Assembly: GCF_039851975.1 (NCBI RefSeq)
Contig: NZ_CP156660.1
Location: 4,097,035-4,161,034 of the forward strand
DNA: 64,000 bases
Origin: Desulfoscipio sp. XC116
Lineage (GTDB): Bacteria > Bacillota > Desulfotomaculia > Desulfotomaculales > Desulfallaceae
Direction of reading: 5' to 3'
Within the stretch, counting starts at the first letter, position 1. Every line of letters starts with the position of its first letter. The notes under the pieces are model-generated. The model was not told the origin of the DNA. It saw only the letters and a program-made list of their open reading frames with translations, and searched no databases. Positions 10,313 to 19,595 of this stretch are shown piece after piece. The position numbers and the translations under genes were made by a program.

Positions 10313-11184
10313 ATTATTTTTCCTTCCGCTACTTTTTTCAGGTGGACGCCATAAGGGGATTTTCCATAGGATTCCGCATGCTTTATAAGGGCTTCTTTTG
10401 TGATCCAGCCGTTTCTGTATGCCACTTCCTCCAGAGCCGAAATGGTAGTTCCCGTCCGGTTTTGTATCACCTTAACGAATTCGGTTGCATCTGCCAGACT
10501 GTCCATTGTGCCCGTATCAAACCAGGCATAGCCGCGCCCAAGAGTTATAACATTCAAGCTTCCTTCATTTAAATACATACGGTTTAGATCGGTTATTTCA
10601 AGCTCGCCTCTTGCCGAGGGTTTGACATTTTTAGCCCATTCTGTTACCCGCTCGTCATAAAAGTATAAGCCGGTCACACAATAATTGCTTTTCGGGTTCG
10701 ACGGCTTTTCTTCTATAGATAAAGCTTTTCCGTTACTATCTATCTCCACTACACCAAAACGTTCCGGGTCATCGACATAGTATCCGAACACTGTGGCGCC
10801 ATGCTCCGTTGATGCCGCCTTCCGCAGACAATTAACCAGTCCTGCTCCGTAAAAAATATTATCTCCCAAGATCATGGCGCAACGGTCGCCGGCAATAAAC
10901 TTTTCGCCTATAATAAATGCCTGGGCAAGACCGTCGGGAGACGGTTGCTCGGCATAGCTGAGCGATAAACCATAACCGCTCCCATTGCCCAACAAACGTT
11001 CAAAATTCGGCAAATCGTGGGGAGTTGATATAATAAGCATTTCCCGTATTCCCGCCATCATCAACACGGAAATCGGATAAAAAATCATTGGTTTATCATA
11101 CACCGGCAAAAGCTGCTTAGATGTAACTTTAGTCAACGGGTAAAGACGGGTGCCGCTACCTCCAGCCAAAACAATTCCTTTCAT
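10309..11184 (-). CDS. rmlA: Glucose-1-phosphate thymidylyltransferase
   Basis: The 291-aa protein begins [18 protein letters not shown] and has [11 protein letters not shown], the nucleotide- and phosphate-binding signature of RmlA, plus GDNIFYG and GDIVEKP-like ([17 protein letters not shown]) segments. It makes dTDP-glucose from glucose-1-phosphate and dTTP, the first step of the dTDP-sugar pathway. Length and motifs are typical of the short homotetrameric form with feedback inhibition. It lies 10 bp downstream of the FdtA-like gene. Confidence 0.95.
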   Translation of the reverse strand: MKGIVLAGGSGTRLYPLTKVTSKQLLPVYDKPMIFYPISVLMMAGIREMLIISTPHDLPNFERLLGNGSGYGLSLSYAEQPSPDGLAQAFIIGEKFIAGDRCAMILGDNIFYGAGLVNCLRKAASTEHGATVFGYYVDDPERFGVVEIDSNGKALSIEEKPSNPKSNYCVTGLYFYDERVTEWAKNVKPSARGELEITDLNRMYLNEGSLNVITLGRGYAWFDTGTMDSLADATEFVKVIQNRTGTTISALEEVAYRNGWITKEALIKHAESYGKSPYGVHLKKVAEGKII

Positions 11185-11194
11185 ACTACTGCTC

Positions 11195-11599
11195 CTAAAT
11201 TATATTTTTCAATGAACTTAGGAATTCACCGTAATCACGTATATAATCACATTCGTTATAATAATCAGAGGCCAACACCATCAGAACTGTCCCTTGCGAA
11301 AAATCAAATATTTCACGCCATATATTACTGTTCACCAGCAGCCCTTTGTCTGGAGAATCCAACAAAACCTCCGCTTTCTCTGTGCCATCGTCCAACATTA
11401 TCTTGCATGATCCGTGGGGACAGAACATCACCTGCCGCAGCTTTTTATGTGCGTGAAATCCACGCCGCGTTCCTTCGGTCACATCAAAAATATAATAGAT
11501 TCGTTTAATTTCAAACGGGATATCTTTTAATTGTTCTACTGCGATCAAGCCACCCCGAATGTCTGAATGCAGCCGGAATTTGATTATCTGAATGTCCAT
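11195..11599 (-). CDS. dTDP-4-keto-6-deoxyglucose 3,4-ketoisomerase (FdtA/QdtA-like, WxcM cupin)
   Basis: A small single-domain cupin of 134 residues. The RGFHAHKKL segment puts two histidines at 49 and 51, the paired catalytic histidines of the FdtA/WxcM family. The enzyme moves the keto group of dTDP-4-keto-6-deoxyglucose from C4 to C3, providing the substrate for the aminotransferase downstream. FdtA gives the galacto (Fuc3NAc) and QdtA the gluco (Qui3NAc) isomer; the sequence alone does not let me choose. Both sugars are known in S-layer glycans of Gram-positive bacteria, which fits the surface-protein genes in this window. Confidence 0.88.
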   Translation of the reverse strand: MDIQIIKFRLHSDIRGGLIAVEQLKDIPFEIKRIYYIFDVTEGTRRGFHAHKKLRQVMFCPHGSCKIMLDDGTEKAEVLLDSPDKGLLVNSNIWREIFDFSQGTVLMVLASDYYNECDYIRDYGEFLSSLKNII

Positions 11600-11631
11600 T
11601 TTTCACTATCCTTTATTTATACATCTGTTTT

Positions 11632-12585
11632 TTAAGGGCATAACTTCTTATGAATTATCCCCGGTTCCCGGAGAAAACTCCTAAGTGTAGTAACCGGATA
11701 CTTTGAGTAAAACCAAATACCGAGCAGCAAGAGCTTAATTTTTTTATTTTGATATTTCTTGCAATAATACTCATATTTCCTGGCCCTCTTATGCCGCGCG
11801 ATATATTTGAAGTATCTCTTTTTATCTCTTCGTAGGTTATTCGAAGTAGATTTTATAACTAACTCAAAGATATTGTTAAGATCGTTTTCATACGCTATAT
11901 TAATATTTTCCGGCGCGCTGACACCTCCGGTACGATGCCTAACGGCCACCCGGTCCCAAAATCCGATAGTCCCGTTCCGGCTCCATATCGTCAAAATCAT
12001 GGGAGCGTCCTCTATCAGCCTGAACCTTTCGTCATGCAGGCCGAATTTTTCTATGAACCTTTTCGTCCTAGCTATACAACAGCCGGGCACAAAGAATTCC
12101 TGAATATATAACTCAAACAACTCGCGGGCGGATCTTGTTTTGAGAAGCTCAGCCTGCTTCAAATAAGGCCTTGTTTCGATATACTGTGTCATCGTGCTAT
12201 CATAGTCTTCACAAAAAGCTGTCATTATTTCTGAGGAGCTTTCTTTGAAGGCCTTCGTCCATCCCGATAATACCGAGCTATCTGCAAAGCGATCATCGCC
12301 GGCCAGAGTAAAAATAATTTCTCCCTCCGCCCTTGAAATAGCATTGTTCAGCGAACGCACAGTCCCCTGGTTTACATCATTATGAATTACGATGCATTCC
12401 CTGATGTTTGAAGCACTCTTTCCAGATATATAGACATCTATCGTTTCTGCAGTAAGACCAGGAGTCCCATCATCATAGACAATCAGTTGAACATTATCGT
12501 AATCCTGTTCTAAAACCGAGTCCAACGCTTCATACAGGGTAGTACTTTTATACGATAGTAAGATCACACTGACAAGTGGTTTCAT
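11632..12585 (-). CDS. GT2 glycosyltransferase
   Basis: The 317-aa protein opens with VSVILLSYKSTTLYEALDSV, has YDDGTPG near 37-43 and the metal-binding GDD at 96-98, all typical of GT2 enzymes. A basic C-terminal tail (RHKRARKYEYYCKKYQ) and a final hydrophobic segment may hold it at the membrane. It is related in layout to the GT2 at 6062-7279, suggesting similar donors or acceptors. The start overlaps the GT4 stop by 4 bp. The sugar transferred is unknown. Confidence 0.82.
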   Translation of the reverse strand: MKPLVSVILLSYKSTTLYEALDSVLEQDYDNVQLIVYDDGTPGLTAETIDVYISGKSASNIRECIVIHNDVNQGTVRSLNNAISRAEGEIIFTLAGDDRFADSSVLSGWTKAFKESSSEIMTAFCEDYDSTMTQYIETRPYLKQAELLKTRSARELFELYIQEFFVPGCCIARTKRFIEKFGLHDERFRLIEDAPMILTIWSRNGTIGFWDRVAVRHRTGGVSAPENINIAYENDLNNIFELVIKSTSNNLRRDKKRYFKYIARHKRARKYEYYCKKYQNKKIKLLLLGIWFYSKYPVTTLRSFLREPGIIHKKLCP

Positions 12586-13682
12586 AGCGGCTCCCCCATT
12601 ATAAATAACGAACGTATTGTTTTAGCAACGGATACAATATCATATCCCGACCGCTTAAGAATCTCTGCGGTTTCCATTCTTGCTGTGCCCCGGCTTGCCA
12701 AGATGTGCTCCGCCCAAATCTCCGCTCCTGCATCAAGAGAAAGAAATTTAGCCAACTCCGTGGGCCCAGCTTCACGAGGCATTCCGGTCGAACACAGCAC
12801 AGGCAGGCCTGCAGCCTGCGCTTCTATCGCTACAATTCCAAAGCCTTCAACGAAAGATGGAATAACAAGCACATCCATAGCCCAAAGCAAATGTGGCACA
12901 TTCTCACTTAGTCCATAAAAAAGTACCTTATCAGACAGGCTTAATTTTTTCGCTTTTTCTTTAAGGCAGAATCTCTCCTCACCTTCACCAACCAACATTA
13001 AAACCGCCTCCGGACATTTTTCATGTAAACACATTAATATATCCAGAAGAAAGCTTTGGTTTTTTTCGGAACTCAAACGTCCAATATTTCCTATAACATA
13101 GCAGTTTTCGAGTCCCAACTTCAGTCGTATTTTCTCACGTATTACCAAGTTAAAAATAAACCGATCGGTATTGATTCCATTAGGAATAAATCGATAATTT
13201 ATTCCTTTGGGAAACACAAAACTAGCAGCTTTACCGGAACAGGCCCAAAATTCCGTAATGTACTTGCTTAGCATATTTTTTGATACCCTATGTAAAAATA
13301 ATTTTAGTTGGCGTGTAATACTGGGCCGCAGACCTGAACCGTGGGCATGTGCAATACGGACCGGTACGCCAGCCCGTTTCGCATATCGAGCATATAACAA
13401 CGAAAGTGCCTGGTAAATATTCAGATGAACGACATCATATTTGCGTTCTTGCAAAAGAACCTGGAATGCCGCAAGGTTTTTACGCAACTTCCTCGTACTA
13501 CCGGAAAGGACTTTAAAGCCCAAACCCATGGCTCCTACCCTGGGCATATATAAATCTGAGGTCTTTTTTTCCGCAACTATATCAATCTCCAAGCCGGATC
13601 TATCCATATGCTCCAACATATTCAGCAAAAATGATTCGATCCCGCCCGTACCCCAAATTTCACAAAAACAGCAAATCTTCAA
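12582..13682 (-). CDS. GT4-family glycosyltransferase
   Basis: A 366-aa retaining GT-B transferase. The N-terminal glycine-rich loop is GTGGIESFLLNM, HAHGS occurs near 115-119, VIGNIGRLSSEKNQ marks the start of the donor domain, and EGFGIVAIEAQAAGLPVL carries the E-x7-E motif that binds the NDP-sugar. Such enzymes build lipid-linked repeats after the priming sugar has been added. No membrane segment is seen. It is the third gene of the cluster after the priming transferase, 23 bp downstream of a second GT4. Confidence 0.85.
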   Translation of the reverse strand: MKICCFCEIWGTGGIESFLLNMLEHMDRSGLEIDIVAEKKTSDLYMPRVGAMGLGFKVLSGSTRKLRKNLAAFQVLLQERKYDVVHLNIYQALSLLYARYAKRAGVPVRIAHAHGSGLRPSITRQLKLFLHRVSKNMLSKYITEFWACSGKAASFVFPKGINYRFIPNGINTDRFIFNLVIREKIRLKLGLENCYVIGNIGRLSSEKNQSFLLDILMCLHEKCPEAVLMLVGEGEERFCLKEKAKKLSLSDKVLFYGLSENVPHLLWAMDVLVIPSFVEGFGIVAIEAQAAGLPVLCSTGMPREAGPTELAKFLSLDAGAEIWAEHILASRGTARMETAEILKRSGYDIVSVAKTIRSLFIMGEPL

Positions 13683-13705
13683 GATTCAGCATCCTCTGTC
13701 ATATA

Positions 13706-14851
13706 CTAAAATCCCCCATACCTATTTATCACCGCTGACCTCACTAGCTCCAACCCATATTTACGGACCCTCATCCTGTTCTCATCGCCTAGCACATATC
13801 TCAATGCCTCATCACGGCAAAGTGTCAACAACATTTCCGTCAGCGCCCTCTCTTCCTCTAAATTGTATAAGAAACGTTCCTGTAGCCCACCCAGCAAATC
13901 AGTATGCCCCTTTATCCGGGACGCCACTACCGGCAAACCGCAGGCCATGGCTTCCATCACGTTAAAGGGCAACCCCTCGCTGCGGCTTGTAGAGACCGCC
14001 AAATCGCAAATGCGATATAAGGATGCCATATCTGAAACATGTCCCAAAAAGCAAACGCGGTCGTTCAGACCGTATCGTTGGGCCATTTTCTCACACCGGG
14101 CTTTCAATGCTCCGTCCCCCGCCAGCAAAAGCTTCAGTGAAGGTTCCGCAGCTGCCGCCAGAGCAAAGGCACGGATCAATTCTCCCTGGTTTTTGCGTTT
14201 GCTCATTTCCGCGGCATAGACGATCAGAAAATCATTTTCTTTGTAGCCGGCAGCAATTTTTAGTTTCTTTTTTTCTTTATCACTTACACCGGAGAATTTT
14301 GAAAGATCCAGTCCCATCCCGGGAATAAAGGTAATTTTTTTTCCCAGCTTATATCGCTTCGCCAGCCTGTGATCCACGCTGTTCATCACCATCAGCACAT
14401 CGGTTACCGGTGCCAGCAGTCGCTCCACCCAAAGGTAGGGAAGTTCGGAAAGCCGCCTTTTCTCGTTAAAGAAATATCCGTGGGAAGTGTACACGATATT
14501 TCCGCAGCGTCGCTTTCCCGCCAGCATCACGGCGAGACGGACTACAGCGCCGGCCAGGGTGGTATGAGCGCTGATAATGTCATACCGATTTTCAATTATA
14601 AGCCGCTTAACGGCAAATATGGCACGTAAATTTTCGATGGCCAACAGGTTTTTCTTAATTGGCAGCTCCAGTACATTATCCGCATAGGGAATTTCCGCCG
14701 CACCGTGGTCGGCGCCAGCACCAGCGCCAGCCACGGCTACATCCACCCGCCAGCCCTGTTCTTTAAAAAACTGCAGGTAGGGCAGGTGGAAGTTAAGGAT
14801 ATGCGATGAAGTTGAAGCGCAATAGAAAATCCCTTTGTCCATCATTATCAT
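13706..14851 (-). CDS. GT4-family glycosyltransferase (EpsD-like)
   Basis: A 381-aa GT-B enzyme. VDVAVAGAG and a HTTLAG.VRLA segment belong to the acceptor half. The donor half has VYAAEMSKRKNQGELI, FLGHVSDMASLY and SEGLPFNVMEAMACGLPVVA with the E-x7-E motif. This is the arrangement of EpsD/WcaL-type transferases that extend undecaprenyl-linked glycans. It is separated from the priming transferase gene by 245 bp that contain a REP-like repeat, so the repeat lies inside the operon. Confidence 0.85.
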   Translation of the reverse strand: MIMMDKGIFYCASTSSHILNFHLPYLQFFKEQGWRVDVAVAGAGAGADHGAAEIPYADNVLELPIKKNLLAIENLRAIFAVKRLIIENRYDIISAHTTLAGAVVRLAVMLAGKRRCGNIVYTSHGYFFNEKRRLSELPYLWVERLLAPVTDVLMVMNSVDHRLAKRYKLGKKITFIPGMGLDLSKFSGVSDKEKKKLKIAAGYKENDFLIVYAAEMSKRKNQGELIRAFALAAAAEPSLKLLLAGDGALKARCEKMAQRYGLNDRVCFLGHVSDMASLYRICDLAVSTSRSEGLPFNVMEAMACGLPVVASRIKGHTDLLGGLQERFLYNLEEERALTEMLLTLCRDEALRYVLGDENRMRVRKYGLELVRSAVINRYGGF

Positions 14852-14933
14852 CTTTCATTCGAAATTTATCCTTCCGACCTATCTATCCTACTAAGTAGTT
14901 CAGATTGCTTTTCTTCCGGTATGCTTTTCCAAC

Positions 14934-15040
14934 TGTCATTGCGAGCGCAAGCAAAGCAATCCCAAACTGCAAGGCCGGTTCCCAAAGAATGCGGGCTACA
15001 AAGCGGAGATTGCTTCGTCGCTTCGCTCCTCGCAATGACA
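14934..15040. repeat. REP-like dispersed palindromic repeat, long form
   Basis: TGTCATTGCGAGCG..AAAGCAATC at the left is the inverted complement of GATTGCTTCGTCGC..CGCAATGACA at the right, with about 45 bp between them. The same arms recur elsewhere in the window (19486, 27235, 40393, 41323, 46453, 46660, 53970). The short reading frames here are chance products of the repeat. Confidence 0.85.
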
Positions 15041-15096
15041 GACGTCCAAACCACATTGCAAGTTTATTCATTGCAATGAGGGACTGCACTATATTC

Positions 15097-16677
15097 TCAA
15101 TACGCCCCCTTACGGGCAATAACAACGCTGATGGTACGTATAAGCAAAGTTATATCCAGCCATAATGACCAATTGCGTATGTACCAGGTATCAATTTGCA
15201 CCCTGGTCTTGTAGTCCACGTCATTTCTTCCGTTAACCTGCCATAAACCGGTAATGCCGGGCAGCACTTGATAATAATTATCAATACTGGTGCCGTACTT
15301 GATTATTTCATCACGGACTATCGGCCTGGGTCCGACCAGGCTCATCTCTCCCTTTAGAACATTTATGATCTGGGGCAATTCGTCCAAGCTTGTTTTACGC
15401 AGAAAGCCGCCGATACGGGTAACCCGGGGGTCATCCTTCAACTTAAAATCCCTGTTCCATTCTTCATAGGCATCCTGATTACTTTCCAATAGCTCACCCA
15501 AAACCTGCTGCGCATTACTGACCATGGTCCTGAATTTTAAACAATTGAATTCAACGCCACCTTTCCCCAAACGGCGGTGAGTAAATATAACCGGTCCTTT
15601 GGATTCAATTTTAATCAGGGCGGCAATCAAAATCATAAACGGCAATAGACATGTAAAAATAACTAAACCGGCGGACAAATCAAATACTTTTTTAATAAAA
15701 ATGTTAAATTTATCGTTCAGATTATTTTTGATGTCCAACAGCAACGTGCGTTCGTTAAACAGGTACTGTACGCCGACCCCTTCCATAGCCATACCGAAAA
15801 GATCGGGCACCACCATTAAGTTGCGCGCCTTACGCTGCAACCGATTAACCAATTGGACGAGTTTCTTGGACGGCATGCCGGGTACGGCTACTATAACATC
15901 ACGGACGCCGCTGCGTTCCATAATGATTTCGGCATCGCCCAAGTTACCCAGCACGGGAACTTCTTGCCCCGAAGCCAGTCTGGGCGGGTGCAAATGCTTA
16001 ATTTTATCATCATCCAAAAAGCCCACCGGTTTGTAGCCCAGGGTAGGTTCATTGTCAAGGGCGTTAAGGATTAGCCTGCCTGTTTCCCCGGCGCCAACGA
16101 TAAGAACCGGTTTTTCCCAGATATGCAGCTTTGCCAGCAGTAACTTGCCAAGATAGCGAAAGGTTGGCACAATAAATATACTAACCACCCAGGAAAGCAT
16201 TACTGTGGTCCGCGAAGTGCTATCGCCTTGCTTGGCCAAAAATACTATACACATAGTCAGCAGAAAAACCAGGGTGGCGGTTTTAACTATTTGGCCGGCT
16301 TCCTGCCAGTAAGGAAGACGCTTGGTATACGTCTTTTCAAAGATAAAAAACAAGCAGCCCAGAAAAGGTACCCACCAGATACTACGAAAAATGAACGTTA
16401 AAGATGGCAATTCCGGAAAAACTTTCACTACAGCAGGCAGCAAAAGCAACCTCACCGAATAGGCAATTAAAATACTTAAATAAAAGGCCAATATATCATT
16501 AAAAATCAGCAGGGGCACGGCCAATAACCGTAGCTTGGCATTGCGCGCCACCGTCATATGCAGAAGAAAATCATATCCGGCAGCAGGGCAAGTACCGTCT
16601 GCTGCACGGGCGGCATTACTTTCCATAGTTTTTAACCTCTGGTCATAACTCATATAACCATAAAGCCCCTTAAACAA
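15097..16677 (-). CDS. Undecaprenyl-phosphate hexose-1-phosphate transferase (WbaP-like polyprenyl glycosylphosphotransferase)
   Basis: A 526-aa integral membrane enzyme. Four or five hydrophobic segments lie within residues 45-175, a Rossmann-like CoA-binding-type domain follows ([14 protein letters not shown] near 190), and the C-terminal 200 residues form the catalytic domain: [34 protein letters not shown] and [12 protein letters not shown]. It transfers hexose-1-phosphate from UDP-hexose to undecaprenyl phosphate and starts the glycan repeat at the inner membrane. Full length for the family. Glucose versus galactose cannot be told apart. The polymerase gene lies 55 bp upstream. Confidence 0.92.
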   Translation of the reverse strand: MFKGLYGYMSYDQRLKTMESNAARAADGTCPAAGYDFLLHMTVARNAKLRLLAVPLLIFNDILAFYLSILIAYSVRLLLLPAVVKVFPELPSLTFIFRSIWWVPFLGCLFFIFEKTYTKRLPYWQEAGQIVKTATLVFLLTMCIVFLAKQGDSTSRTTVMLSWVVSIFIVPTFRYLGKLLLAKLHIWEKPVLIVGAGETGRLILNALDNEPTLGYKPVGFLDDDKIKHLHPPRLASGQEVPVLGNLGDAEIIMERSGVRDVIVAVPGMPSKKLVQLVNRLQRKARNLMVVPDLFGMAMEGVGVQYLFNERTLLLDIKNNLNDKFNIFIKKVFDLSAGLVIFTCLLPFMILIAALIKIESKGPVIFTHRRLGKGGVEFNCLKFRTMVSNAQQVLGELLESNQDAYEEWNRDFKLKDDPRVTRIGGFLRKTSLDELPQIINVLKGEMSLVGPRPIVRDEIIKYGTSIDNYYQVLPGITGLWQVNGRNDVDYKTRVQIDTWYIRNWSLWLDITLLIRTISVVIARKGAY

Positions 16678-16732
16678 GGTTTTCTTAAGCTATTCCGACC
16701 AACCCTATAATCATATCATAACATTTAAAACC

Positions 16733-19165
16733 TTACAGAACCGGAATTTCCTTAAAAGCTTCGTATTGTTGAGCATATTCCGGGATAAGTTTGTCTGCTT
16801 CATCCAGAAATTTTTTCGACTGTTCGGCACGGCCATCTTTCTCATACAGCAACGCCAACCATACCAAGGCCCGGCCTTTGACATCCTGCATTTTCGAGTT
16901 TGATGCCCGGGACAGATATTCCCGTGCTTCGGAAAAGCTGCCCTGAAAATAGGCTGCCTGGCCCAAAGCGAGACGAATCTTGTCAGTCAATGTCAATGCC
17001 GGTCCCTGCCACATTTCAAGATCCCGGTCACTTAAAGACGCCACCTGCCGGTCAATCATCCCAGCAACACCGGCTGCCCGGCCGAGGTGCTCCCGGGCAG
17101 CATCACTTTTGCCGGTGGTCAATTCTCTTACGCCCAGGTTTACGTAATCTTGGGCATATTCTTCATAAGTTTCTATGTTATTAGGCGCCAACGATACGGT
17201 ATTTTCAATTTCCGCCACCGCCAAATCATGATCGCCGCCGGCCGCGGCTATTTTAGCCAGGTTGGTGCGAGCCGCAAAACCGTATGGACTCAAGTCTACC
17301 GCTTTCCGGGCCTCAACCAGCGCTGCATTGTTTTTACCCAGCCCATTGTAAACCTGAGAAAGGATAATCCGGTACTTGGCGCTAAAGGGGTTGTAAGCAA
17401 CAGCCTTTTCCAGGCTTTCAAGCCCCCCGTTGACATTATTTGTCCCTAAACGGTACATTCCCTGATCATATTTATTGGCTGCGTCCAAAAGACATGCGCT
17501 CATCAGAAATATGACCAGCGATACTGCCGTGACCGCAACAAGGGGCACAAATTTTACGCCGGGACCGGTTTGTTTTTTGCGGCGTTCTTTCTCAACCCCG
17601 CCCAGCCGCGGCAAAGCCGAGACAATGCCAAATACACTCCACAGAACAAGAGTTATAGCCGAAAGAGAAAGATCGAAATCAATCAGGGCATGTCCGGAGA
17701 TCATCAAAAAAATCATTACCAGCAGCCATACCAACCGCCGTGTGTCTCGGTCCACGCTCTTACGCAGCAGCAAATAAGACGAATACATAAACGCCAGCCA
17801 GATGCCCAACACGATACCCACACCCGGAATTCCCGTTTCCACGCCCACCTGGAAGTAGTAGCTGTGCACCTCCCGAGTGGTGTAACGGTATGTCAGGTAA
17901 GCTTCGTAGGCTTCCTTCCAGCCTCCGCCGCCCCAACCCAACAGGGGATGCTCGCTTATCATTTCCCGCGCGCAATCCATATAGTAAAAGCGCTGGTAAG
18001 CGTTGTGCAAATATTCGGCGTTGGTCACTTTGGCAACGACTTGTGGTTTCCCGGCGATAAAAATCCCGCCGGCCACGATAACAATGGCTGCCAAGGAGGC
18101 AAAAGCCAGAATAAACTTTTTACCGTCGTCCATCCAGCGGCTGAATACATAACGGTCAATCAGGGTGAAAACCAGCTGCCCGGTCAGGGCCAGAACCACA
18201 CCGCCACCGACCCAAAGCCAGGCGGTACCGTATTGCTTATCCTGAACCAGGGGAATAAACCTGCTCATTACGACATAAGCGGTTATTCCCAGATAACCCG
18301 ATATCAGTGATGCGCTCAGGCGCCTTTCATTCCCCGCAGCTATCAGATACAATACAAGGACTACGCCAAATACCAGAATCCCGGCCCGGGACTTACTGCC
18401 TAAAAGCAGGGCCAGCAACAAGAAATTGCCGGACACATAAAAGAAACCGGAGTTTTTTGCCCAGAACAGTTCCAGCTGGCTAATTCCCTTGGCATTGGCC
18501 GTTTTCGACAAAACCGGCCGGCGGCGATCATTGGATAAATGCCACAAGTAAAGCCCCGCAAAGAACACCGCACCCAGATAAACGGCCAGTGCGTTATGAT
18601 ACTGAAAGGTAGACGAAATAAAACCACCAATATCCGAAACATTAAAACCATCGTTAATATGTATAATCCCCGCAGCCGTTGCCAGCCCGGCCAGGGCCAC
18701 GCCGATGGCGCTGATGTAGATAACGTGCAGCAATTTATGTATGTCTTCTTTATTGCGCACCAATCGTGAGACGGACCAGTAGGTGAGAAAGTAGAGTATG
18801 TTCTTGACCACTTCATCTATGGCCAGTCCTTTGTTCACTGCCGTAAATGCGGATATTATGTAAATCACCGGCAGGGCCAAAGCAAAGTAGTCCAGTGGTC
18901 CGCGCAGGAATTTACGGTCATTTTGCAGCCAGCGCCACAGGAATGTAAGCCAGAATACCAGAATGACGAAAATAATCGCTTTTTGCTGCCCCGGAGCAAA
19001 GAAAAGTCCCTGAAAATAAGGCGGGAAAAAGAGCAGCAGGGCCAGACCCCAGAAGGCTATCTGATGCAGCCAGTCAAATGCTTGCTTATCCTTTACAACC
19101 GCTTGGCCGGCGGTTTCCTTTTTTATTCTTTTCTTTTTTGCAGTCATGGCATTGCTCTCCAACAT
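16733..19165 (-). CDS. O-antigen ligase/polymerase-like membrane protein with C-terminal TPR repeats
   Basis: An 810-aa protein. About 35-530 holds roughly a dozen hydrophobic helices. A large loop with GWGGGGWKEAYEAY, followed by VHSYYFQVGVETG, matches the Wzy_C signature of O-antigen ligases and polymerases. Residues about 560-800 are TPR-like (AVAYNPFSAKYRIILSQVY, AVDLSPYGFAARTNLAKIA). Such proteins polymerise glycan repeats or ligate glycan to protein, including S-layer and pilin O-glycosylation. Being first in the cluster, it may be the enzyme that hands the finished glycan to a surface protein. No Wzx-type flippase is visible, so export must be encoded elsewhere or beyond the left edge. 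Confidence 0.82.
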   Translation of the reverse strand: MLESNAMTAKKKRIKKETAGQAVVKDKQAFDWLHQIAFWGLALLLFFPPYFQGLFFAPGQQKAIIFVILVFWLTFLWRWLQNDRKFLRGPLDYFALALPVIYIISAFTAVNKGLAIDEVVKNILYFLTYWSVSRLVRNKEDIHKLLHVIYISAIGVALAGLATAAGIIHINDGFNVSDIGGFISSTFQYHNALAVYLGAVFFAGLYLWHLSNDRRRPVLSKTANAKGISQLELFWAKNSGFFYVSGNFLLLALLLGSKSRAGILVFGVVLVLYLIAAGNERRLSASLISGYLGITAYVVMSRFIPLVQDKQYGTAWLWVGGGVVLALTGQLVFTLIDRYVFSRWMDDGKKFILAFASLAAIVIVAGGIFIAGKPQVVAKVTNAEYLHNAYQRFYYMDCAREMISEHPLLGWGGGGWKEAYEAYLTYRYTTREVHSYYFQVGVETGIPGVGIVLGIWLAFMYSSYLLLRKSVDRDTRRLVWLLVMIFLMISGHALIDFDLSLSAITLVLWSVFGIVSALPRLGGVEKERRKKQTGPGVKFVPLVAVTAVSLVIFLMSACLLDAANKYDQGMYRLGTNNVNGGLESLEKAVAYNPFSAKYRIILSQVYNGLGKNNAALVEARKAVDLSPYGFAARTNLAKIAAAGGDHDLAVAEIENTVSLAPNNIETYEEYAQDYVNLGVRELTTGKSDAAREHLGRAAGVAGMIDRQVASLSDRDLEMWQGPALTLTDKIRLALGQAAYFQGSFSEAREYLSRASNSKMQDVKGRALVWLALLYEKDGRAEQSKKFLDEADKLIPEYAQQYEAFKEIPVL

Positions 19166-19595
19166 TATTAAAATACATGTTAAATTACACCGGAAATATA
19201 ATTTTCACGACGTATATTTAGAATAAGGAATGTTGTCCGGTTCTCCCACAATATCCAAATACGGTACAAAAACCGCTGTATAATATTAGACCCCGGCAGG
19301 AAGACAGCACGATGAGGCTTAGAACATACTACTACTTCTACAGATTATTACACGTTCCTGCAACATATTAGCTTAAAATTATCGCTATTTCTATATAAAA
19401 TTAAATAATTAGAAATAAATTTCCGATTAAACATCTATACCGCTAAGCACGGCACCATAAAAGATGAAAGCATGGTTTAGTACGTCATAGCGAACGAAGC
19501 GAAGCAATCCCATACTCCGAGATTGCTTCGCTTCGTTCGCTATGATAGTTGCAACAGCACCGCTTATTTGTTATCTACGGGTAAATCAGGCATCC
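19166..19595. other. Intergenic region upstream of the glycan operon
   Basis: The 430 bp between the glycan operon and the DHA2 transporter are AT-rich and contain no gene that I can support. They must carry the glycan-operon promoter on the minus strand, but I found no convincing pair of boxes. The left part holds a repeat sequence beginning at 19430 (CATCTATACCGCTAA) that recurs at 53927, and a perfect hairpin repeat at 19486-19544. Confidence 0.5.
19486..19544. repeat. REP-like perfect palindrome
   Basis: A perfect 24-bp inverted repeat (CATAGCGAACGAAG.. / ..CTTCGTTCGCTATG) with an 11-bp loop. It is a short form of the dispersed GATTGCTTCG family. In transcripts it would make a very stable hairpin and may act as a bidirectional terminator between the glycan and efflux genes. 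Confidence 0.85.

Noticed and set aside
14866-15165. Three overlapping reading frames on both strands
   Set aside because: All are products of the long REP-like palindrome; the same peptide-like strings (e.g. IASRSEATKQS) appear wherever this repeat occurs.
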